Below are positions 27,518 through 36,300 of a DNA stretch of 64,000 nt, in pieces. Below the pieces are notes generated by a model. It was not told the origin of the DNA, did not search any database, and worked only from the letters and a program-made list of their open reading frames with translations. The position numbers and the translations under genes are program-made. The stretch is from Promineifilum sp019695075 (GTDB lineage: Bacteria > Chloroflexota > Anaerolineae > Promineifilales > Promineifilaceae), in contig JAHCIO010000006.1 of the NCBI GenBank assembly GCA_026129185.1, forward strand, positions 1 through 64,000. The letters are read 5' to 3'. Each line of letters begins with the position of its first letter. Position 1 is the stretch's first letter.

Positions 27518-28953
27518 CGAACGCCGCCCCGCCCTCCCCCGCCCTCGCCCTGCGCGATCTGCCCAGCGTCGACCGGCTGCTGCGCGCGCCGGGCGGCGAC
27601 GAGTTGGTGGCTGCCTTTGGCCGCGCCCTGGCCACCGAGGCACTGCGGGCGACGCTGGACGCGGCGCGCGCGGCCATCCGCGAGCAGCTCATGCTGCAAA
27701 TGCCCGCCGACTATGACCTCGTCGCCGCGGCGCACGAATGGGCCACCGACCTGCTGGCCCCAACGCTGCGGCCGGTCATCAACGCCACGGGCATCATCGT
27801 CCACACCAATTTAGGGCGCGCGCCGCTGGGCGAGGCGGCGCTGGCCGCCGTGGCCGCGGCCGCGGCCGGCTATGCCACGCTGGAGTACGACCTGGCCGAG
27901 GGGCAGCGCGGTTCGCGCGCCGTCCACGCCGAGCGGCTGCTGACCCGGCTGACGGGCGCGGAGGCGGCCCTGGTGGTCAACAACAACGCCGCCGCCGTGC
28001 TGTTGATGCTGACCGCGCTCGGCCGCGACGCCGAGGTGATCATCAGCCGCGGCCAGCTGGTGGAGATCGGCGGCGGCTTCCGCATCCCGGAGGTCATGGC
28101 CCAGTCGGGCGCGCGGCTGGTGGAGGTCGGCACGACCAACCGCACCCACCTGCGCGACTACGCCGAGGCCATCACCGAGCGGACAGCGGCCATTCTCGTC
28201 GCCCACACATCCAACTATCGGGTCATCGGCTTCACCAGCCAGCCGGAATTGGCCGAACTGGCCGCGCTGGCCCACGGGCGCGGGCTGTGGCTGCTGTTCG
28301 ACCAGGGCAGCGGCGCGTTGCGCGACACGGCCGCCTATGGCCTGGGGCCGGAGCCGAGCGTGCCTGACGGGCTGCGCGCCGGGGCGGATGTCGTCACCTT
28401 CAGCGGCGACAAGCTGCTGGGCGGGCCGCAGGCCGGCCTGCTCGTCGGCCGGGCGGAGTTGGTGCGACGCATGCAGCGCCACCCATTGGCGCGGGCCGTG
28501 CGCGCCGACAAGATGGCCCTGGCCGCGCTGGCGGCGACGCTGGGCCACTATCTGGCCGATCAGCCGCAGCACGTGCCCGTGTGGCAGATGATCGCCCGGC
28601 CGCTGGACGACATCGCCGCCGAGGCGGAGCGCTGGGCGGCGCGGCTGGCGGCGCAGGGTGTGCCGGCCGAGGTCGTGGCCGGCGAGTCGCTCGTCGGCGG
28701 CGGCAGCCTGCCGGGCGAGACGCTGCCGACGCGACTAGTGGCCCTGAGTCCCGGCGGGGCCGAGGCGCTGGCGGCGCGACTGCGCGCGGCGGCCGTGCCC
28801 ATCATCGGCCGCATCCAGGACGACCGCCTGCTACTTGACCCGCGAACCGTCTTGCCGGGTCAGGCCGAACAGCTATTGGCCGCGGTGGCGCGGGCCGCCG
28901 CCGCCGCCGCCCACACCCACACCCGCACCCGCAGGGAACACGCAGACTCATGA
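27514..28953 (+). CDS. selA: L-seryl-tRNA(Sec) selenium transferase
   Basis: A 479-residue PLP enzyme that converts Ser-tRNA(Sec) to selenocysteinyl-tRNA(Sec). It shows VINATGIIVHTNLGRAPLGE, the GTTNRTHLRDY motif and the PLP lysine K300 in TFSGDKLLGGPQAGLLVG. The N-terminal tRNA-binding region (LPSVDRLLRAPGGDELV) is present and the length is normal for bacterial SelA. The start is GTG overlapping the previous stop. selB, selD and a tRNA-Sec are not in the window. tsaD follows with an ATGA overlap. Confidence 0.94.
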   Translation: MTNAAPPSPALALRDLPSVDRLLRAPGGDELVAAFGRALATEALRATLDAARAAIREQLMLQMPADYDLVAAAHEWATDLLAPTLRPVINATGIIVHTNLGRAPLGEAALAAVAAAAAGYATLEYDLAEGQRGSRAVHAERLLTRLTGAEAALVVNNNAAAVLLMLTALGRDAEVIISRGQLVEIGGGFRIPEVMAQSGARLVEVGTTNRTHLRDYAEAITERTAAILVAHTSNYRVIGFTSQPELAELAALAHGRGLWLLFDQGSGALRDTAAYGLGPEPSVPDGLRAGADVVTFSGDKLLGGPQAGLLVGRAELVRRMQRHPLARAVRADKMALAALAATLGHYLADQPQHVPVWQMIARPLDDIAAEAERWAARLAAQGVPAEVVAGESLVGGGSLPGETLPTRLVALSPGGAEALAARLRAAAVPIIGRIQDDRLLLDPRTVLPGQAEQLLAAVARAAAAAAHTHTRTRREHADS

Positions 28954-29966
28954 GCGACGATTTGACCCGCATCCTGGCCATTGAGACCTCGTGCGACGAG
29001 ACAGCCGCGGCCGTCATCGCCGGCGGCACGACCATGTTGAGCAACGTCATCGCCAGCCAAACGGAGCTACACGCCCGCTATGGCGGCGTCTTCCCCGAAG
29101 TGGCCTCGCGCCGCCACGTGGAGGTCATCCACGCCATCGTGGAAGAGGCCATGCGCGAGGCGCATATTGGCTTCGGCGACCTCGACTGCGTGGCCGTCAC
29201 GCGCGGGCCGGGGCTGGTTGGCTCGCTGCTGGTGGGCGTCAACATGGCCAAGGGGCTGGCCGTGGCCCGCAACCTGCCTATCCTCGGCATCAACCACATC
29301 GAGGGACACATCTACTCGCTGTGGCTGACCGAGGAAGCGCCGCACATTCGCTTTCCGGTGCTGACGCTGGTCGTCAGCGGCGGCCACACCGAGATGTATC
29401 TCATGACCGACCACGGCCGCTATGAGCTTCTCGGCGCGGCCCTCGACGACGCCGCTGGCGAGGCCTTCGACAAGGTCGGCCGGCTGTTGGGCCTGCCCTT
29501 CCCCGGCGGCCCGGCCATCGACCGGGCCGCGGAAAAGGGCAACCCGGCCGCCTTTCGTTTCCCACGGGCGGTGATGGAGGAGGGGCACGGCTACGACTTC
29601 AGCTTCAGCGGCCTGAAGACGGCGGTCATGCGCCAGGTCAGCCAATATCATTCGCCGGCGACGATGCCAACGGCCGATCTGGCGGCCAGCTTCCAGGCCG
29701 CTGTCGTCGATGTGCTGGTGGCCAAGACGGCCGCGGCGGCCGAGGCGGTGGGGGCCACGGCCGTCCACATCGCCGGCGGCGTATCGGCCAATCGCGCCCT
29801 GCGGGCAACCATGCGGGCACGGCTGGAATTGCCGGTGCGCGTGCCGCCGCCCGCCCTGTGTACCGACAACGCCGCCATGATCGGCGCGGCGGCCCACTTC
29901 CATTTCATCCGCGGCCGGCGCGATAGCCTCGACTTCGACGTCGTGCCCAGTCTGCAACTGGTCTAG
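28950..29966 (+). CDS. tsaD: tRNA N6-adenosine threonylcarbamoyltransferase
   Basis: A 338-residue TsaD (formerly Gcp), which with TsaB and TsaE puts the t6A modification on A37 of ANN-decoding tRNAs. It starts with ILAIETSCDETAAAVI and has the metal-binding HxxxH in INHIEGHIYS, the VSGGHTEMYLM nucleotide site and GGPAIDRAAEKGNP. ATGA overlaps the selA stop. An essential gene in most bacteria; the pairing with selA groups two tRNA-acting enzymes in one operon. Confidence 0.97.
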   Translation: MSDDLTRILAIETSCDETAAAVIAGGTTMLSNVIASQTELHARYGGVFPEVASRRHVEVIHAIVEEAMREAHIGFGDLDCVAVTRGPGLVGSLLVGVNMAKGLAVARNLPILGINHIEGHIYSLWLTEEAPHIRFPVLTLVVSGGHTEMYLMTDHGRYELLGAALDDAAGEAFDKVGRLLGLPFPGGPAIDRAAEKGNPAAFRFPRAVMEEGHGYDFSFSGLKTAVMRQVSQYHSPATMPTADLAASFQAAVVDVLVAKTAAAAEAVGATAVHIAGGVSANRALRATMRARLELPVRVPPPALCTDNAAMIGAAAHFHFIRGRRDSLDFDVVPSLQLV

Positions 29967-29977
29967 GAAACACGAGC

Positions 29978-31156
29978 ATGGGCAGCGAGACGACGCTTCT
30001 CCCGCATCTGGATAACACCGGCCTGGCGCTCAACGCTGACGCGCGTTTTCGCCACGTCTTCTCCGAGGGCTTCGACCCCATCCTGCTGACTGACCACACC
30101 GGCAAGATTCTGGACGGCAACCGCCAGGCGCTGGCCTTTTTTGGCATCGACCGCAAGGCGCTGCTGGAAGACAACATCCGCGACCTGCACCACCCCGACG
30201 AGCCGTTGCCGGACGTGAGCAAGCTGACCGGGCCGGGGGCCAGCAGCTTCCAGAGCCGGGTCATCGCCGCGCGCGTGCGCGACAACCGGCCGCGGCAAGT
30301 GACGCTGACGGTCGAAGTGCGCGCCCGCCGCCTGACGCCCGGCCGCGAGGGCACGTGGCAGTGGATTTACCACGACATCTCCAGCCGTGTCGAACTGGAA
30401 GAGATGCGCCAGGACTTGACGGCCATGCTATTGCATGACCTGCAAAGCCCGCTGGGCAACGTCATCTCGACGCTGGAACTGCTGCGCTTGCAGATGGAGA
30501 CGAGCGGCGACGCCATGCTGCTGGAGTTACTCGACATCGCCTCGCGCAGCAGCGGCCAGTTGCAGCGGCTGATCGCCTCGCTGATGGACATCAGCCGCCT
30601 GGAAGCGGGCCAGCCGGTGGGGCAGCAGAGCAGCGTACAGTTGGGCGAACTGGTCACCGAGGCCTACGAGATCGACGAGCCGATCTTCGCCCGGCGCGGC
30701 GTTGTCCTGCGGCGTCATTTGCCCGACGACCTGCCGCCGCTATACGTCGAGCCAAACGTCATCAGCCGGGTGCTGCTCAACCTGTTCGACAATGCCCTGA
30801 AGTACAGCCGCGACGGCGAACAGATCACGGTCGAGGGGCGGGCCATCGACAACGGCGAGGTGCTCATCAGCGTCAGCGATAAGGGTATGGGCATCCCCAA
30901 GGAGTACCGCGAGATCGTCTTCGAGAAGTTCCGGCGCATCAAGAACGATTCCTCGTCGAAGGGGCTGGGGCTGGGGTTGGCCTTCTGCCGGCTGGCAGTG
31001 GAGTCCCACGGCGGCCGCATCTGGATCGACGATGCGCCCGGCGGCGGCGCGCGCTTCAACCTGACGCTGCCGGAAGCGCCGGGAGACGCGGAGCCGGACG
31101 CGGTCGAAGATGGCGACGGCTCCTGGCCGGACGAGTCCGCCGGCGCGATGCCATGA
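29978..31156 (+). CDS. Cytoplasmic PAS-domain sensor histidine kinase
   Basis: A 392-residue soluble kinase. A PAS domain (about 22-135; FRHVFSEGFDPILLTDHTG) precedes HisKA with the H-box MLLHDLQSPLGNV (H153) and HATPase_c with N-box LFDNALKY, G1 SDKGMGIP and G2 KGLGLGLAF. No membrane helix is present and no response regulator is adjacent, so it is an orphan kinase responding to a cytoplasmic signal. The C-terminal 30 residues are acidic. It lies 11 nt after tsaD and overlaps alaX (ATGA). Confidence 0.92.
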   Translation: MGSETTLLPHLDNTGLALNADARFRHVFSEGFDPILLTDHTGKILDGNRQALAFFGIDRKALLEDNIRDLHHPDEPLPDVSKLTGPGASSFQSRVIAARVRDNRPRQVTLTVEVRARRLTPGREGTWQWIYHDISSRVELEEMRQDLTAMLLHDLQSPLGNVISTLELLRLQMETSGDAMLLELLDIASRSSGQLQRLIASLMDISRLEAGQPVGQQSSVQLGELVTEAYEIDEPIFARRGVVLRRHLPDDLPPLYVEPNVISRVLLNLFDNALKYSRDGEQITVEGRAIDNGEVLISVSDKGMGIPKEYREIVFEKFRRIKNDSSSKGLGLGLAFCRLAVESHGGRIWIDDAPGGGARFNLTLPEAPGDAEPDAVEDGDGSWPDESAGAMP

Positions 31157-32391
31157 GCGACCGCGCCTACTACGCCGACGCCTACACGACCCGCTTCACC
31201 ACCGAGGTTGTCGAAGTGACCGAGGTGGAGGCGCGGCCGGCGGTGCGGCTGTCATCGACCTATTTCTACCCCACCTCCGGCGGCCAGCCCCACGACACCG
31301 GCGGCCTGCAACAAGCCGTCCAGACGGCCCACGTGGTCGATGTCATCGTCCGGGAGACAGACGACGCCGTGCTGCACGTCCTCGACGCGCCGCTACGCCC
31401 CGGCGCGGTCACGGCCGAGATCGACTGGCCGCGCCGTTTCGACCACATGCAGCACCACACCGGCCAGCACATCCTGTCGCAGGCGTTCATCCGCATGGCC
31501 GAGGCGGAGACCGTCGGCTTCCATCTGAGCGGGCAGAGCGTGACCATCGATCTGGACCGGGGCGATCTGTCGCCGGACGAGGTACGCGCGGCCGAGATCA
31601 TGGCCAACGAGGTCATCGGGCAGAACCGGGCCGTGCGGGCGCGGCAGGTGTCGCTGGCCGAGGCGGCGACGCTGCCGCTGCGCAAGCGACCGCCGGGGCG
31701 CGATGGTCTGCTGCGGCTGGTGGACATCGACGGTTTCGACCTGACCGCCTGTGGGGGCACGCACGTGGCCGGCACGGCCGAGGTGGGCCTGGTCAAGGTC
31801 GTCAAGACGGAGCGGCGCGGCGGGGCCACGCGGGTGGAGTTCGTTTGTGGCCGCCGGGCCGTGGCCGACTACCGGCTGAAGCACGACGTGACGCAGCAAT
31901 TGAGCGCGGCGCTGACCACCGGCGTCAGCGACCTCGCGCCGGCGCTGGCCCGTTTGCAGGAAGAGGCGCGGCAATTGCGCCTCGACCTGAAGCGGGAGCG
32001 GGGCGCGCGGCTGGCGTTGGAGGCGGGGCAACTGTTCGACGCGGCCGAGACGGTCGGTGGGACGCGAGTCGTCGGCCGCGTCTTCGCCGGGCGCGAGGTG
32101 GACGAGGTACGGCAACTGGCCAACGCCCTCACTGCCGCCGGCGCGGTGGCGCTGCTGGGCTTGGCCGGCGAGCGGGCGCAGCTGGTGTTTGCCCGCCCGG
32201 CCGAAGGGCCAACGTTTGCCCACATGGGCGAGCTGATCCGGCCGGCGCTGGCCGCGTTGGGCGAGGCGCGCGGCGGCGGCGGGGCGGTGTCGGCCCAGGG
32301 CGGCGGGCCGCCGGCCGACGGAGCCACCGTGGGCGCGGCGCTGGCGGCGGCCGTCGCCCGGTTGCGGGCCGCCGCGAACGCGGTAGAATGA
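31153..32391 (+). CDS. AlaX-type alanyl-tRNA editing protein with DHHA1 domain
   Basis: A 412-residue stand-alone relative of the C-terminal part of alanyl-tRNA synthetase. It carries the beta-barrel (STYFYPTSGGQPHDTG), the editing zinc site H102-x3-H106 (HHTGQH) and C200/H204 (CGGTH), a coiled coil (residues about 255-300) and a DHHA1-like C-terminus ending in GGGGAVSAQGGGPPADG. This is the long AlaX form that hydrolyses mischarged Ser- or Gly-tRNA(Ala). It has no aminoacylation domain. A Gly-rich end resembles DHHA1 tails. Confidence 0.93.
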   Translation: MSDRAYYADAYTTRFTTEVVEVTEVEARPAVRLSSTYFYPTSGGQPHDTGGLQQAVQTAHVVDVIVRETDDAVLHVLDAPLRPGAVTAEIDWPRRFDHMQHHTGQHILSQAFIRMAEAETVGFHLSGQSVTIDLDRGDLSPDEVRAAEIMANEVIGQNRAVRARQVSLAEAATLPLRKRPPGRDGLLRLVDIDGFDLTACGGTHVAGTAEVGLVKVVKTERRGGATRVEFVCGRRAVADYRLKHDVTQQLSAALTTGVSDLAPALARLQEEARQLRLDLKRERGARLALEAGQLFDAAETVGGTRVVGRVFAGREVDEVRQLANALTAAGAVALLGLAGERAQLVFARPAEGPTFAHMGELIRPALAALGEARGGGGAVSAQGGGPPADGATVGAALAAAVARLRAAANAVE

Positions 32392-32434
32392 AGGGCAAGT
32401 AGAGGAAACGAGAGGAAAGGGAGGATGGGAGAGT

Positions 32435-33148
32435 ATGGCGGCACGCGATAGTATCGCCGCGCAAGCCTTGCAAGGCGTGCCCTTCTTTGCCAATTTACAG
32501 GAAGACCACGCCGGCGAACTGGCCGGCAAGCTTGTCCCGCGGCGCTTCGGCCCTAACCAGGTCATTTTCCACCTGGGCGACCCCGGCGGCCTGCTCTATC
32601 TGATCAGCCGCGGCAAGGTCAAAATCAGCCACACCACGCCCGACGGCCAGGAAGTCGTGCTGGCCATCCTGGGCACGGGCGACTTCTTCGGCGAACTGGC
32701 TCTGCTGGACGACGCCCCGCGCTCGGCCACGGCCGTGGCCCTGGAGCCGACGGAGACCTGGACGCTCCACCGGGCCGAGTTCATGCAGTACCTGAGCGAC
32801 AACCCCAACTTCGCCCTGCACGTCCTGAAGACGCTGGCCCGCCACATCCGCCGTCTGAACACGCAACTGGCGGACATCTTCTTCCTCGACCTGCCCGGCC
32901 GGCTGGCGCGCGTGCTGCTGAATCTGTCCGAGCAGTACGGGCGCAAGACGCAGGAGGGCATCCAGATCGAGCTGTCCCTGACCCAGACCGACCTGGCCGA
33001 GATGACCGGGGCGACGCGCGTCAGCATCAACAAGGCGCTGGGGCGCTTCCGGCGCGCGGGCTGGATTCGGGTCAACGGCCGGCGCGTCACCGTCCTCGAC
33101 GAGGGCGCGCTGCGGGGACTGATCGAGGTGTCGGGCGGCGATGTTTAG
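32435..33148 (+). CDS. Crp/Fnr-family transcriptional regulator
   Basis: A 237-residue regulator. The N-terminal cyclic-nucleotide-binding fold (about 15-125) contains ILGTGDFFGELALLDDAPRSATAVAL, close to the cAMP-pocket consensus. A dimerisation helix follows, then a winged HTH (about 185-225; TQTDLAEMTGATRVSINKALG). No FNR-type cysteine cluster is present at the N-terminus, so an oxygen-sensing Fe-S role is unlikely. GGGAGGATGGGAGAGT gives the RBS. It is 43 nt after alaX. Confidence 0.93.
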   Translation: MAARDSIAAQALQGVPFFANLQEDHAGELAGKLVPRRFGPNQVIFHLGDPGGLLYLISRGKVKISHTTPDGQEVVLAILGTGDFFGELALLDDAPRSATAVALEPTETWTLHRAEFMQYLSDNPNFALHVLKTLARHIRRLNTQLADIFFLDLPGRLARVLLNLSEQYGRKTQEGIQIELSLTQTDLAEMTGATRVSINKALGRFRRAGWIRVNGRRVTVLDEGALRGLIEVSGGDV

Positions 33149-33213
33149 CGCCGCGCCACGTTTCCCCGGCTTTCCAGCTTAGAAAATCGACATTTCAATG
33201 AGCGGAGAGAGGG

Positions 33214-33232
33214 CATGTTGTGTATAAACATG
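33214..33232. promoter_or_regulatory. Inverted repeat upstream of the large YYY protein
   Basis: CATGTT and AACATG form a perfect inverted repeat around GTGTATA, about 90 nt upstream of the next ATG. It may be an operator; the embedded TATAAA could act as a -10. The 11-mer TGTGTATAAAC inside it also occurs at 43694. The rest of the 174-nt gap shows nothing recognisable. Confidence 0.35.
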
Positions 33233-33322
33233 TGATTGCGCGTTGAGTGGGTGGCAGTTTGGTGACAACCAGCGCCACTCGCCGCGCCAAGACACAGAGA
33301 AGACAACATCGATAGCGACCGT

Positions 33323-36300
33323 ATGAGTGTAACCGGCCTCAACTCCGACCCCGAACTTGCCCCACCCGCTGCGACCAGTCCCGCCCTCCCCCGCGCCCGC
33401 GCACGGGGGGAGGCGCTTGTCGCCGCGGCCCTCGTTGCCATCCTGTTGCTGGGGGCGTACTTCCGCTTTGTCGGCCTCAACTGGGACAGCGATAGCCACC
33501 TGCACCCCGACGAGCGCTTCCTGACCATGGTCGGCAGTGCCGTCAGCGGCGTCGATAACCCGCTCGACTACCTGCGCACGTCCATCTCCACACTGAACCC
33601 CTACAACTTCGGCTATTCGCTCTTCGTCTATGGCAACTTCCCCATGACGGCGACGCGCTATGTGGCCGAGTGGGCCACCGGGCTGTGCGACGCCGCCGCC
33701 AGCCGCACGGGCACGCTGCCGGGCTGGTGCAGCCACACCTACAGCGGCTACGACGGTATCCAGCTGGTCGGCCGCTTCCTGTCCGGTCTTGTCGATCTCA
33801 TCAGCGTCTTCTTCACCTTCCTCATTGCCCGGCGGCTGTATGACTGGCGGGCGGGGTTGTTTGCCGCCCTGCTGCTGGCCCTGGCCGTCATGCCCATCCA
33901 GCAGTCCCACTTCTTCACGATGGACAATTGGGCGACGGCGTTCACGACGCTGGGCATCTACGCCGCCGTGCGAGCGGCGACGGTGGGCGACGCCGAGCCG
34001 CACTGGCGGCTGCGCTGGTGGGCGCTGTTCGGGCTGGCGCTGGGGCTGGCCGCCGCCTCGCGGGTCAACACCGCGCCGCTGGCGGTGCTCATCGCCGTCA
34101 GCGCGGTCATCTTCCTGGCGCGGCGGGAAGCCAGCGTCGTCCCCGACGCCGGCGCGCCGGCCGCCCGCCTCTCCTGGCTGGCGCGGGCGACGCGCACGCG
34201 CGACCTGGAGCGGGCCATCGTGGGCATCGCCCTGGCCGCGGCCGTGTCCATCCTGACCTTCCGCGTGGCCCAGCCCTACGCCTTCACCGACGCGCAGATG
34301 GTGCGCGACCAGGCCATCGCCGCGACGGGCCAGGAGCCGAGCGCTTTCATCGTCGCCATCAAGTCGGTCATCGGCCTGAACCCCGCCTTCCTGAGCAACA
34401 TGGCCGAGATCCAGCGGCTGCAAGCGCCGGAGGCGTCCTTCCCCCCGGCAACGCAATGGGTCGATCGGCCGGCCATCTTCTTTCCGCTCAGCAACATGCT
34501 GCTCTACGGCATGGGTATCACCGCCGGGCTGTTCGCCTGGTTCGCCGTTTTCTGGGCAGCGTGGCGGTCGCTGGGCAGCGCGCGCCGCGCCGCGGCCGGC
34601 GGCGCGGACTGGCCGCTGCCTGAGTGGATGCTCCACGCCATCCCACTGGCGTGGACGCTGCTCTACTTCTTGTTCATGGGCACGCGCTGGGTCAAGTCGG
34701 TGCGCTACTTCCTGCCGATCTACCCGACGCTGTTTGTGCTGGCCGGCTGGGCCATCGTCCAGTTGTGGCTGTGGGCCAGACGACCATCGCCCGCGCCGCG
34801 CCGGCGCGCGGCGGCCGTGGCCGCGTTGGCCGCGCTGATCGTCCTGCCAAGCCTGCTGTGGGCGGTGATGTATACCAACGTCTACCGCGAGCCGATGACG
34901 CGCATCGCCGCCTCGGCATGGATTTACGACAACGTGCCCAGCGGGGCGACGCTGCTCTACGACACCGCCGACGGCCGGGCCGAAGAGCTAAACCTGCCGC
35001 TGAAGGGCATGGAGTTCCAGCTCGACGGCCCGCCGCTATTCCTCGACTTCACCATGCCCGAAGACGGCACCATCCGCGCCCTACGGCTCAACTACCTGAG
35101 CGACCCCGACTTCGACGCGGGCGAAGCAGCCGACGATACGGAGACGCTGCGCGTCATCCTGGGCGAGGGCGCGCCGGTCGACCAGCCGCTGCAACTGGAC
35201 GGCGAGCGACGGGCGGTGGTCATCCCCCTGGCGGCCACGCCGGCGGCGGCCGACGCGCCCATCCACCTGACCCTTCAGGCCGGGCCGGGTGGCCCCATTC
35301 GCGCCGGGACGAGCCTGCTGGTCAACGAAGGGTGGGACGACCTGCTGCCGGTGGGGATGGACGGACGCAACGCCTACGGCGGGTACTACACCGAAGTGAC
35401 CGGCGGCCAGCGGCCGGTGACCGACCCCGACAGCCCGGAGAAGCGCGAACAGGTCATCGCCTGGCTGGACGAGGCCGACTACATCATGATCAGCAGCCAG
35501 CGGGCCATGTGGAGCCTGCCGCGCATGCCGCTGACCTACCCGATGATGCTGCGCTATTACGAAGGGCTGTTCAGCGGCGAGTTGGGCTTCGACCTGGTGG
35601 CCCAGTTCCACGAAAACACGCACCTGGGGCCGCTCTACGTCAGCGACACGTCGGCGCAGGTGAGCTGGGGCGAGCCGCCGGCCGTCGGCTGGCCGTCGCC
35701 GAGCGAGCTGGCCGCCGAAGAGGCCTTCAGCGTCTACGACCACCCGCCGGTATGGATCTTTGCCAAGAACGACCGCTATAGCAGCGAGAACACGCGCCGC
35801 ATCCTGGAGAGTGTTGACCTGAGCCAGGTGCGCGTCATGAACCCGCTGGAGGCGACGCGGGCCACGGGCGGCATGATGCTGTCGGCCGCCGACCGGGCCG
35901 CGCAGCAGGCCGGCGGAACATTCAGCGAGGTCTTCGACATCGATGGCGCGCTGTCGCGCCAGCCGTGGCTGGCGGCCGTCGTCTGGGCGTTGGCGGTCAT
36001 CGCCATCGGCTGGATCGCCTTTCCGCTGGCCTACACCGCCCTGGGCGGCCTGCCCGACCGGGGCTATGGCCTGTCGCGGGTGCTGGGGCTGCTGGTGGTG
36101 TCGTACCTGCCCTGGCTGGCGGCAAGTCTCAACTGGCTGCCGCACACACGCAGGACGCTGCTGCTGGCCCTCGTGGCCCTCTTTGCCGTCAGCGCCATCC
36201 TGTTCGCGCGGCGGCGGGGCGAGATGCTGGCCTTCGTGCGCCGGCGGTGGCGCTACATCCTCGGCGTGGAGTTGCTGGGGCTGGCCCTCTTCGCGCTCAT

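Noticed and set aside
32435..33148. FNR-type oxygen sensor
   Set aside because: No N-terminal cysteine cluster; only a Crp/Fnr-family fold can be supported.
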